This document shows positions 7,510 to 14,254 of a DNA stretch of 40,329 nucleotides, in pieces. The position numbers and the translations under genes were made by a program. This DNA comes from CAVVXX01 sp052389895 (GTDB lineage: Bacteria; Pseudomonadota; Alphaproteobacteria; Micropepsales; Micropepsaceae): positions 1 through 40,329 of the forward strand of contig JBQTHM010000043.1 in assembly GCA_052389895.1 (NCBI GenBank). Direction: 5' to 3'. The number at the start of each line of letters is the position of its first letter. The stretch's first letter is position 1. The notes beneath the pieces are model-generated. The model saw nothing but the letters and a program-made list of their open reading frames with translations. It had not been told where the DNA came from and searched no databases.

Positions 7510-9966
7510 ATGACCGACAAGGATGTAGGCGGGAAAATCGCTGGCGGCCCCGAGGGCGGGCAGGTGCCGGAATCCGGCGGCGTCATGGCGCCGGTGCTCC
7601 CGCTGCGCGACATCGTCGTCTTCCCGCACATGATCGTTCCGCTCTTCGTAGGACGCGAGAAGTCCGTTCGCGCTCTTGAGGAGGTGATGAACGACGAAAA
7701 GCAAATTCTCCTGCTTACCCAGAAGAACGCGGCCGAAGATGATCCGTCGGCCGACGGGCTCTATCGCATCGGCACCCTGGCGACAGTCCTGCAACTCCTG
7801 AAGCTTCCCGATCAGACGGTCCGCGTGCTCGTGGAAGGCAAGACGCGCGCGCAGGTCAAAGCATTTGCACCGCGCACGGACTTTTTCCAGGCCGTGATCG
7901 AGAGGGTCGAGGACGAGTCCGGCGACCAGAGCGAAGTCGAAGCGCTTACGCGCAGTGTAAAGACTAATTTCGAGCAGTATATCCGGCTGAACAAGAAGAT
8001 CCCCGCAGAGACCCTGGCTTCCGTCTCGCAGATCGACGACGCGGCGAAGCTGGCCGATACGGTTGCGTCGCATCTCACGGTAAAAATCGCCGATCGCCAG
8101 CAATTGCTGGAAATGCGCAACCCAACCGAGCGCCTTGAGCGTGTGCTCGCGCTCATCGAGGGCGAAGTCAGCGTGCTTCAGGTCGAACGCAAGATCCGCA
8201 GCCGCGTCAAGCGCCAGATGGAGAAGACGCAGCGCGAGTACTACCTCAACGAGCAGCTCAAGGCGATCCAGAAGGAGCTTGGCGAAGGCGAAGAGGGCCG
8301 CGACGAGCTGAACGAGCTGGAAGAGCGCATCAAGAAGACGAAGCTGTCCAAGGAAGCGCGCGAAAAGGCGCAGGGCGAACTCAAAAAGCTTCGCCAGATG
8401 TCGCCCATGTCGGCGGAAGCCACGGTCGTGCGCAACTATCTCGATTGGCTGCTGTCGCTACCGTGGGGCAAGAAGTCGAAGATCAAGCGCGACATCGCCA
8501 ACGCCGAGACCGTGCTGAACGAAGACCATTACGGCCTCGAGAAGGTGAAGGAACGCATTCTGGAATACCTGGCCGTGCAGCAGCGCGCGGGGAAAATGAA
8601 AGGGCCAATTCTGTGCCTGGTGGGCGCACCTGGAGTCGGCAAGACGTCGCTCGGCAAGTCGATCGCGCGAGCAACGGGCCGCGAGTTCGTGCGCATGAGC
8701 CTCGGCGGCGTTCGCGACGAAGCCGAAATCCGCGGTCACCGCCGCACCTATATCGGGTCCATGCCGGGCAAGATCATCCAATCCATGAAAAAGGCGAAAA
8801 CGGCGAACCCGCTCTTCCTGCTGGACGAGGTGGACAAGCTCGGCGCCGACTGGCGCGGCGATCCGTCTGCCGCGCTTCTGGAAGTGCTCGACCCCGAGCA
8901 GAACCATGCCTTCAACGATCATTACCTGGAGGTCGATTTCGATCTCTCCGACGTGATGTTCATCACCACGGGCAATACGCTGCGCATGCCGCAGCCGCTC
9001 ATGGACCGCATGGAGATCATCCGCATCCCCGGCTCCACCGAGGACGAGAAGGTGGAGATCGCCAAGCGGCACCTGATCCCGAAGCAGCTGAAGGCGCACG
9101 GGCTCAAGGACGAGGAGTGGAAAATCACCGAGGAAGCATTGCGCGACCTCATCCGCTACTACACGCGAGAAGCGGGCGTGCGCAATCTTGAGCGCGAAAT
9201 TGCCAATCTCTCGCGCAAAGCAGTGAAGGAAATCGTCTCCGGCAAGATCTCCGTTCTGGAGCTGACGCCGAACAATCTCGGCGACTATTCGGGCGTGCGG
9301 AAATTCCGCTACGGCGAGATTGAGGCTGAGGACTCGGTTGGCGTCGTTACCGGCCTCGCTTGGACCGAAGTGGGCGGCGAGACGCTCACCATCGAATCCG
9401 TCATGCTGCCCGGCAAAGGGCGCATGCAGGCGACCGGCAAACTGGGCGACGTCATGAAGGAGTCGGTGGACGCAGCCCGTTCGTATGTGCGCAGCCGCGC
9501 AACTGCCTACGGTGTGAAACCGCCACTCTTCGACAAAACGGACATCCATGTGCACGTCCCGGAAGGGGCCACACCGAAGGACGGGCCTTCCGCGGGCGTG
9601 GCGATGGCGACGTCCATCATCTCGGTGCTGACAGGGATTCCGATCCGCCGCGACGTGGCCGTGACAGGCGAAATCACTCTGCGCGGCCGCGTGCTTCCCA
9701 TAGGCGGATTGAAAGAGAAGCTGCTTGCGGCGCTGCGCGCAGGCCTCAAGACCGTGATCATCCCGGCAGAGAACGAGAAGGACCTTGCCGAAATTCCCGA
9801 CAACGTGAAACAGGGTCTGGAAATCAAGCCCGTGGCCAATATGGACGAGGCGATCAAGATTGCCCTGGTTCGCCAGCCGACGCCGATCACCTGGGAGGAA
9901 TCGGAAGAGCCGATGGCCGTTCCGCCGGCCGAAGAGCCCGGGGAAGACGCGGTCATTACCCATTAG
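7510..9966 (+). CDS. lon: Lon ATP-dependent protease
   Basis: Cytosolic AAA+ serine protease that removes damaged proteins and short-lived regulators. The 818-residue product has the N-terminal substrate domain starting at LPLRDIVVFPHMIVPLFVGR and a coiled-coil region around residues 220-300. Walker A is GAPGVGKT and Walker B is LFLLDEVDKLG. The C-terminal protease domain carries the catalytic dyad Ser694 (PKDGPSAG) and Lys737 (GGLKEKLL), 43 residues apart as in E. coli. ATG 7510 has AGGAG seven bases upstream. A near-consensus sigma-32 promoter precedes it. hup follows, the usual order in many proteobacteria. Confidence 0.98.
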   Translation: MTDKDVGGKIAGGPEGGQVPESGGVMAPVLPLRDIVVFPHMIVPLFVGREKSVRALEEVMNDEKQILLLTQKNAAEDDPSADGLYRIGTLATVLQLLKLPDQTVRVLVEGKTRAQVKAFAPRTDFFQAVIERVEDESGDQSEVEALTRSVKTNFEQYIRLNKKIPAETLASVSQIDDAAKLADTVASHLTVKIADRQQLLEMRNPTERLERVLALIEGEVSVLQVERKIRSRVKRQMEKTQREYYLNEQLKAIQKELGEGEEGRDELNELEERIKKTKLSKEAREKAQGELKKLRQMSPMSAEATVVRNYLDWLLSLPWGKKSKIKRDIANAETVLNEDHYGLEKVKERILEYLAVQQRAGKMKGPILCLVGAPGVGKTSLGKSIARATGREFVRMSLGGVRDEAEIRGHRRTYIGSMPGKIIQSMKKAKTANPLFLLDEVDKLGADWRGDPSAALLEVLDPEQNHAFNDHYLEVDFDLSDVMFITTGNTLRMPQPLMDRMEIIRIPGSTEDEKVEIAKRHLIPKQLKAHGLKDEEWKITEEALRDLIRYYTREAGVRNLEREIANLSRKAVKEIVSGKISVLELTPNNLGDYSGVRKFRYGEIEAEDSVGVVTGLAWTEVGGETLTIESVMLPGKGRMQATGKLGDVMKESVDAARSYVRSRATAYGVKPPLFDKTDIHVHVPEGATPKDGPSAGVAMATSIISVLTGIPIRRDVAVTGEITLRGRVLPIGGLKEKLLAALRAGLKTVIIPAENEKDLAEIPDNVKQGLEIKPVANMDEAIKIALVRQPTPITWEESEEPMAVPPAEEPGEDAVITH

Positions 9967-9976
9967 GCTCGACGCG

Positions 9977-9991
9977 GCCCGCCTTGCGGGC
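9977..9991 (+). terminator. Hairpin after lon
   Basis: GCCCGC-CTT-GCGGGC starts 10 bases after the lon stop. It is a strong GC stem without a U tract, so it could be a weak or Rho-assisted terminator. Confidence 0.4.
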
Positions 9992-10198
9992 GCCGGATTC
10001 CAGAATGCAACGCTTCCCGGCGGGCGGAGGCTTGAGACCGTCTGCACATCGATTCAGGTGAAACGGAACAGGAACGAACCCGCGGCCTGATTGCCGGGAA
10101 TCGTGGATTTTTCGTGGTTCTCGCCTTTACGCCCGTTTGGGCGCAGCCTTAGACTCCGCGGAATACCGGGGGATTCGGCCCCTATCAGGAGAACGCCC

Positions 10199-10474
10199 GT
10201 GAACAAAAACGATCTGATTCACCATTTGGCCGAGCGGACGGGACTTTCCAAGACCGACGCGCAGAAGGCCGTCGACGGCGTGTTCGATGCCATTACAGAT
10301 GCGCTGAAACGGGGCGACGAGATCCGCATTACCGGTTTCGGCGTGTTTGCTGTGTCCCACCGCGCCGGGGGTAAGGGGCGCAATCCGCAAACCGGCGCCA
10401 TCATCGACATCAAACCCTCCAAGGCCCCGCGCTTCAGGGCCGGCAAGCCGCTCAAGGATTTGCTGAACGCCTGA
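10199..10474 (+). CDS. hup: HU family DNA-binding protein
   Basis: Small nucleoid protein that bends and compacts DNA as a dimer. The 91-residue product is full length: MNKNDLIHHLAERTGLSKTDA at the N-terminus, the GFGVFAV turn, the DNA-binding arm RNPQTGAIIDIKPSKAPRFRAGK and the C-terminal KDLLNA. The GTG at 10199 is chosen because the HU family starts exactly there and AGGAG lies seven bases upstream; the frame stays open further left but that part has no HU similarity. Genomic position after lon corresponds to the hupB type. The 232-base gap before it contains the lon hairpin and no convincing promoter. Confidence 0.96.
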   Translation: MNKNDLIHHLAERTGLSKTDAQKAVDGVFDAITDALKRGDEIRITGFGVFAVSHRAGGKGRNPQTGAIIDIKPSKAPRFRAGKPLKDLLNA

Positions 10475-10525
10475 GACGGATTTCCCCGCGCGCACGCCCG
10501 CGCGCCATGCGTTATCCTGTTTTCC

Positions 10526-10601
10526 CGGGCGGTTAGCTCAGCGGAAGAGCACTTCGTTTACACCGAAGGGGCCGGCGGTTCGAACCCGTCACCGCCCACC
10601 A
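10526..10601 (+). tRNA. tRNA-Val (anticodon UAC)
   Basis: 76 bases. Acceptor GGGCGGT pairs with ACCGCCC, the D arm is GCTC/GAGC, the anticodon stem CTTCG/CGAAG encloses TTTACAC (anticodon TAC), the T loop is TTCGAAC, and CCA is encoded. Located 51 bases after hup. Confidence 0.95.
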
Positions 10602-10835
10602 CGCTTCGCCTTGGGCTTCGCATGGCGCAGCCAAGCGAAGCCGCTGAGGCGAAGCCGGGCCCGGCGCAGCCCAAAGGGCGAAGCCGGGCTGGTGTGCGCA
10701 GCTACGGCTTGGCAAACCAGCCTTTGCCGAAGCGCGCGAGCGCGGGGCGGGCCGCAAAAGGGTCGCGCTGCTGCGAGTCGGCGAGCCGCGCTTCGCTGCT
10801 CGGCAGCGGCGGAGGGACAAATTTGTTGAGCGGGG
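10602..10835. repeat. Repeat-rich spacer after tRNA-Val
   Basis: A 239-base gap built of GCGAAGC/GCTTCGC words. GGCTTCGC (10614-10621) and GCGAAGCC (10635-10642) form an inverted pair. A 13-base unit GGCGAAGCCGGGC occurs at 10648 and again at 10677, 29 bases apart. Open frames cross it but none resembles a known protein, so I treat it as extragenic repeat debris. The word content resembles that of the nuo intergenic repeats. Confidence 0.5.
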
Positions 10836-10840
10836 CACCC

Positions 10841-11353
10841 ATGAAATCCCTTCTTGCGATTACGGCGATCGCACTCGCGCTCGCTGCGTGCGGACCGACG
10901 AACTGGGAAGACAGGCACCCAGGGGCACGCGCGTTGCGCGGCGATCCGAGCGGCATCGCGGCCGGCATCAAACAGATGCAATCATACGATGCAAACAAGG
11001 ACGGAACCGTTACGCGCGCCGAAATGGAGGCGCAGCTGAAGAAGGACTTTGCTGCCGCCGATCTCGACCGCAACGGCACCCTGAACGCCGATGAGGCGCG
11101 CGCGGAGAACGCCCGCCGGTATGCAGCGCACGGCACGCAATACTCGCCATTGCTCGACTGGAACCAGGATACGCTGATCGACTATGCGGAATTCGCCGGC
11201 GCCCCGCGCTCGCTGTTCGATCAGCTTGACCGCGACAACGACGGGGAATTGTCGGGCACGGAATTAAAGCCGCCGCGCGGTCCCGTACTGGAAGAACGCA
11301 AGCAGCCTGCTAGCCAAGACCGCAGGACAAGACGGCGGTTATTAGATTTATAG
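10841..11353 (+). CDS. EF-hand calcium-binding lipoprotein
   Basis: Probable membrane-anchored calcium-binding protein of unknown role. The 170-residue product begins MKSLLAITAIALALAACG, a lipoprotein signal with the lipobox LAAC (Cys18). Four EF-hand loops follow: DANKDGTVTRAE, DLDRNGTLNADE, DWNQDTLIDYAE and DRDNDGELSGTE. All start with Asp and end with Glu; the third has Thr where Gly is usual. The C-terminus is basic. ATG 10841 is chosen because the signal peptide starts there; the open frame upstream to 10622 runs through repeat DNA. The ribosome binding site is weak (GCGGGGCA). It stands alone between two tRNAs and is not part of the conserved neighbourhood. Confidence 0.85.
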   Translation: MKSLLAITAIALALAACGPTNWEDRHPGARALRGDPSGIAAGIKQMQSYDANKDGTVTRAEMEAQLKKDFAAADLDRNGTLNADEARAENARRYAAHGTQYSPLLDWNQDTLIDYAEFAGAPRSLFDQLDRDNDGELSGTELKPPRGPVLEERKQPASQDRRTRRRLLDL

Positions 11354-11482
11354 GCGCACGACACTACAGCACGCAATTTCTGCCGCATTCACAAGACGCT
11401 ACGCGCTGGTCCGGGCTGGTGGGAGGAGCAGAGCGCCAGAAAAGGGGATATGCTGCGACCATAAATTGCAGGGGTTCGTAGC

Positions 11483-11635
11483 ATGAACAAATACATCGGA
11501 ATCGGCCTCGCGCTTGGCGCCGGAATCGGCGCCGCCATAGGGGCAGCCATGAACGATATGGGCGTTTGGCTCGCGCTCGGAGTAGCTATCGGTCTCGCTA
11601 GTGGCTTCGCCATTAGCCGGGCGAGGCCGAAATAA
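11483..11635 (+). CDS. Small glycine-zipper membrane peptide (50 aa)
   Basis: Reads MNKYIGIGLALGAGIGAAIG, then AAMNDMGVW, then a second hydrophobic stretch LALGVAIGLASGFAIS and the basic end RARPK, stop TAA. Two hydrophobic segments rich in GxxxG/AxxxG spacing suggest a small glycine-zipper membrane peptide. GCAGGGG lies about seven bases before the ATG. Small proteins of this look are common in bacteria and have no assigned function. It lies between the EF-hand gene and tRNA-Asp; the 129 bases upstream of it hold no recognised gene. Confidence 0.65.
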   Translation: MNKYIGIGLALGAGIGAAIGAAMNDMGVWLALGVAIGLASGFAISRARPK

Positions 11636-11743
11636 GTACAAGGAGAAGGGCTCACGGCCTTTCCGAATTTCGAACTGAGACACTGCCCAAATAGCGGTTG
11701 GCGGAGATAATTCAAAATGCGTCACCGCCCTGTTTTCCCTCGC

Positions 11744-11772
11744 TTGACACTATAAGGACGCGCGCTTAGACC
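11744..11772 (+). promoter_or_regulatory. Promoter of tRNA-Asp
   Basis: TTGACA (11744-11749), exactly 17 bases, TAGACC (11767-11772), 32 bases before the tRNA. A perfect -35 with a typical alphaproteobacterial -10. Confidence 0.7.
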
Positions 11773-11804
11773 GGCCCCTCTTCGCAAGGGCCAGCGCCCA
11801 TTGC

Positions 11805-11881
<77 letters not shown>

Positions 11882-11883
11882 GT

Positions 11884-11904
11884 CTTCGCTGCGCAGCGGT
11901 GAAG
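11884..11904 (+). terminator. Imperfect hairpin after tRNA-Asp
   Basis: CTTC-GCTGC/GCAGC-GGTGAAG is a near-palindrome starting three bases after the tRNA. It has no U tract, so it could be a processing or weak termination structure. Confidence 0.3.
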
Positions 11905-12084
11905 GCTGCGATACCGTAGCGCGCGGCACCACGGCGGGCGGTAATCGGCTCATATAGCTCTGAATGACGCGCTACGTGACGCGTGCAAGCTTGTGTCACG
12001 CGCGCCGCAAACAAAGCAAAAAAGCCTCCATCCGGCGCGGCCCTAACCACCTATTATGTCTGTGAGATTGCGCTCAAACGCGCG

Positions 12085-12112
12085 TTGCAACAGGGGGCAT
12101 GGACACTATACT
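12085..12112 (+). promoter_or_regulatory. Promoter of the nuo operon
   Basis: TTGCAA (12085-12090), 16 bases, TATACT (12107-12112). Four of six and five of six matches to sigma-70 boxes. A start near 12119 would give an 80-base leader before nuoA. Confidence 0.6.
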
Positions 12113-12196
12113 GCGCGCGCGAAAATCGCCTGATTTTCGTGCACTTTCCGGCGCGCTTGGACGGGCAAGCGCGTTCCTCGAAAACGGGTTCGCCCC

Positions 12197-12562
12197 ATGA
12201 AAGCGCTGCTGCTTGAATACTTGCCCATCCTGATTTTTATCGGGATTGCCGGCGCCATAGGCGTGGCGCTGCTGCTTGTTCCGTTTCTCATTGCCCCGTC
12301 CAAGCCGGATCCCGAGAAGCTCTCCGCCTATGAATGCGGATTCAACGCGTTTGACGACGCGCGCATGAAATTCGACGTGCGCTATTACCTCGTCGCGATC
12401 CTCTTCATCATCTTCGACCTGGAAGTGGCGTTCCTGTTCCCGTGGGCTGTTTCGCTGCAGGAAATCAGCGAATTCGGCTTCTGGTCCATGATGGTGTTTT
12501 TGGCCGTCCTCACCATCGGCTTCATCTACGAATGGCGGAAGGGAGCGCTCGAATGGCAGTGA
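12197..12562 (+). CDS. nuoA: NADH-quinone oxidoreductase subunit A
   Basis: Small membrane subunit of respiratory complex I at the junction of the peripheral and membrane arms. The 121-residue product has three transmembrane segments (about 7-30, 60-85 and 90-112). It carries the family loop PDPEKLSAYECGFNAFDDAR, which includes the conserved Glu-Cys-Gly, and FDVRYYLVAILFIIFDLEVAFLFPW. It is the first gene of nuoA-N and overlaps nuoB by 10 bases. The ribosome binding site is poor (GGG at -9). Length is normal. Confidence 0.97.
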   Translation: MKALLLEYLPILIFIGIAGAIGVALLLVPFLIAPSKPDPEKLSAYECGFNAFDDARMKFDVRYYLVAILFIIFDLEVAFLFPWAVSLQEISEFGFWSMMVFLAVLTIGFIYEWRKGALEWQ

Positions 12563-13110
12563 TGTACGGCCAAGCGGGACGCGCGGGCGCGGAAGGCGCA
12601 GGGTTGATCACGCCTAACGATCCCTATTTTCCTCTGCTGCAGCAGAGCCTCCAGAACAAGGGCTATCTCACCGCGCGCGCAGACGAACTCATCACCTGGG
12701 CCCGCACCGGCTCGCTGATGTGGATGATGTTCGGGCTTGCCTGCTGTGCGATCGAGATGATGCAGGCAGCTATGCCGCGCTACGATTTGGAGCGCTTCGG
12801 TTTCGCGCCGCGCGCGAGCCCACGCCAATCCGACGTCATGATCGTGGCAGGCACGCTGTGCAACAAGATGGCGCCCGCCTTGCGCAAAGTTTACGACCAG
12901 ATGCCCGAGCCGCGCTACGTGATTTCGATGGGTTCCTGCGCGAACGGCGGCGGCTATTACCACTATTCCTATTCGGTGGTGCGCGGCTGCGACCGCATCG
13001 TGCCGGTGGACATCTACGTCCCCGGCTGCCCGCCATCGGCCGAGGCGCTGGTGTACGGGATCATGCTGCTCCAGCGCAAAATCCGCCGCACCGGAACGAT
13101 CGAACGGTGA
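12553..13110 (+). CDS. nuoB: NADH-quinone oxidoreductase subunit B
   Basis: Carries the terminal 4Fe-4S cluster N2, which passes electrons to quinone. The 185-residue product has the tandem cysteines of GLACCAIEMM and the later cysteines in SMGSCANGGGYYHY and PGCPPSAEAL, the N2 ligand set. ATG 12553 is preferred because GGGAG lies eight bases upstream. A second in-frame ATG at 12562, which overlaps the nuoA stop, is possible and would remove only three residues. The frame is open further upstream but that part is nuoA in another frame. Confidence 0.97.
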   Translation: MAVMYGQAGRAGAEGAGLITPNDPYFPLLQQSLQNKGYLTARADELITWARTGSLMWMMFGLACCAIEMMQAAMPRYDLERFGFAPRASPRQSDVMIVAGTLCNKMAPALRKVYDQMPEPRYVISMGSCANGGGYYHYSYSVVRGCDRIVPVDIYVPGCPPSAEALVYGIMLLQRKIRRTGTIER

Positions 13111-13114
13111 TGCG

Positions 13115-13717
13115 ATGGCCAAGACTCTGCAACAGCTCGGAGAACACATCGCCGCCGCCTTGCGTTCGCCGACACGATTCGAGGTCGCTCACGGGGAGCT
13201 GACGGTCTCGACTGACACAGCCAATCTCCTCCGCACGCTTGGCTATCTGCGCGACAACGAGGCTTGCCGGTTTTCGCTGCTCGTCGACATCACGGGCGTC
13301 GATTATCCGAATCGCGCGAAGCGCTTCGACGTCGTCTATCACCTGCTTTCCATCCATTTGAACCAGCGCATCCGCGTGAAAGTGCAAACCGACGAGGAAT
13401 CGGCGGTGCCATCGTGCGCCAGCATCTGGCCGGCTGCCAATTGGTTCGAGCGCGAGGCTTACGACATGTACGGGATTCTGTTTTCCGATCATCCCGACAT
13501 GCGCCGCATTCTCACCGACTACGGGTTTTCGGGGCACCCGCTGCGTAAAGATTTTCCGCTCACAGGCTTTGTCGAGCTGCGTTACGACGACGAGCAGAAG
13601 CGCGTCGTCTATGAGCCCGTTCAGCTTGTGCAGGAAATGCGCGAGTTCGATTTTCTCAGCCCGTGGGAAGGGGCGAAATACGTTCTTCCCGGCGACGAGA
13701 AAGCGACGAAGAAGTGA
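13115..13717 (+). CDS. nuoC: NADH-quinone oxidoreductase subunit C
   Basis: The 30 kDa peripheral-arm subunit of complex I, which packs against NuoD. The 200-residue product contains the family signature ANWFEREAYDMYGILFSDHP and the following MRRILTDYGFSGHPLRKDFP. It is a separate NuoC, not the NuoCD fusion of enterobacteria. It starts four bases after the nuoB stop. It ends normally (EKATKK, TGA) directly against the first heptamer of the repeat array, so the inserted unit did not truncate the protein. nuoD, normally next, is displaced by about 0.54 kb. Confidence 0.97.
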   Translation: MAKTLQQLGEHIAAALRSPTRFEVAHGELTVSTDTANLLRTLGYLRDNEACRFSLLVDITGVDYPNRAKRFDVVYHLLSIHLNQRIRVKVQTDEESAVPSCASIWPAANWFEREAYDMYGILFSDHPDMRRILTDYGFSGHPLRKDFPLTGFVELRYDDEQKRVVYEPVQLVQEMREFDFLSPWEGAKYVLPGDEKATKK

Positions 13718-13797
13718 GCGAGTAGCGAATGGCGAATGGGCGAGTAGCGAATGGGAAATAGGCGAGTAGCGAGTAGCGAGTGGCGAATAGGGAAATG
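13718..13797 (+). repeat. Left heptamer array (GCGARTR)n of the S23 unit
   Basis: Starts at the base after the nuoC stop. Eleven 7-base units are seen: GCGAGTA, GCGAATG, GCGAATG, (G), GCGAGTA, GCGAATG, GGAAATA, (G), GCGAGTA, GCGAGTA, GCGAGTG, GCGAATA, (G), GGAAATG. Single G spacers give a 22-base higher-order period for the first two blocks. The inverse of these units closes the element at 14206-14233. Confidence 0.85.
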
Positions 13798-13801
13798 ATG
13801 G

Positions 13802-14185
13802 TTGAACGAGAAAAAGATCACGTCCTATCGGGATTTGCGCGTGTGGCAGGATGCCATGTCGCTCGCCGAATCTTGCTATCAGCTCACGCGGTCATTTCCC
13901 AAAGACGAAACATTTGGATTGACGACTCAAATTCGCCGCTCGGCGAGTTCAATTGCGGCCAATGTCGCCGAAGGTCAGGGGCGCGAAAATACGCAAGCGT
14001 TCATTCAATTTCTCCGAATTTCGCAAGGCTCACTAAAAGAATTAGAAACGCATCTCTTGCTCGCGGAGCGCGTCGGTTTGGGCACCAAACCCGAGTTTGT
14101 CCAACTGTTGGAGCGTTGCCAGGCGTTGGGCAAGATGCTGCGGTCTCTAATTCGCGCGCCGCAATTGAGAAGAGCGAGACGTTGA
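13802..14185 (+). CDS. Four-helix-bundle protein of the S23/IVP (Avd-like) family
   Basis: 127 residues with the hallmark pattern of the family (TIGR02436-type): SYRDLRVWQDAMSLAESCYQ, then FPKDETFGLTTQIRRSASSI, AANVAEGQGRENTQAFIQFL and SQGSLKELETHLLLAERV. The family forms four-helix bundles and pentamers. Relatives are encoded in intervening sequences of 23S rRNA genes and as accessory variability determinants (Avd) of diversity-generating retroelements. Free-standing members have no known function. The start is TTG 13802, since an in-frame stop lies at 13796-13798; GGGA lies about nine bases upstream. The gene is visibly richer in A and T than nuoC and nuoD. It sits inside the nuo operon in the same direction and so is probably co-transcribed. 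No rRNA or reverse transcriptase is nearby. Confidence 0.9.
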   Translation: MNEKKITSYRDLRVWQDAMSLAESCYQLTRSFPKDETFGLTTQIRRSASSIAANVAEGQGRENTQAFIQFLRISQGSLKELETHLLLAERVGLGTKPEFVQLLERCQALGKMLRSLIRAPQLRRARR

Positions 14186-14205
14186 TGCTGAAGCTTACTT
14201 CACCC

Positions 14206-14233
14206 CATTTGCTACTCGCCATTCGCGATTCGC
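14206..14233 (-). repeat. Right heptamer array of the S23 unit, inverted
   Basis: Read on the minus strand: GCGAATC, GCGAATG, GCGAGTA, GCAAATG, four contiguous 7-base units matching the left array in opposite orientation. It ends nine bases before the first ATG and 21 bases before the preferred start of nuoD, so the array occupies most of the nuoD leader. Confidence 0.8.
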
Positions 14234-14254
14234 TGCTCAGGCATGGTGTTCAAC

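Larger units (their letters stand above)
11882..12196. other. Intergenic region between tRNA-Asp and nuoA
   Basis: 315 bases without a gene. It contains the tRNA hairpin, an inverted pair CGTGAC/GTCACG (11975-11980 and 11995-12000) and the nuo promoter candidate. I see no supportable reading frame in it. Confidence 0.5.
13718..14233 (+). mobile_element. Putative mobile unit: heptamer array, S23 gene, inverted heptamer array
   Basis: An approximately 516-base insertion separates nuoC from nuoD, genes that are normally adjacent or overlapping. It consists of the left array, the S23-type gene and the inverted right array. No transposase is encoded, so if mobile it must be moved by something else. 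Target duplications are not obvious because the arrays abut the gene ends. That this is a mobile element is inference from its position, terminal symmetry and base composition. Confidence 0.55.

Noticed and set aside
8458..10047. 529-codon open frame opposite lon
   Set aside because: Shadow of lon on the other strand, typical of GC-rich coding DNA; low-complexity product with no motif.
12442..12552. Upstream extension of NuoB
   Set aside because: Lies within nuoA in another frame; NuoB similarity begins after 12553.
13718..13797. CRISPR-like array
   Set aside because: Units are 7 bases with no unique spacers and no cas genes nearby.
13802..14185. Diversity-generating retroelement with Avd
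   Set aside because: No reverse transcriptase, template repeat or variable target gene is in the window; only the family resemblance of the small protein supports it.
13802..14185. 23S rRNA intervening sequence
   Set aside because: The gene is flanked by nuoC and nuoD and no rRNA sequence is present.
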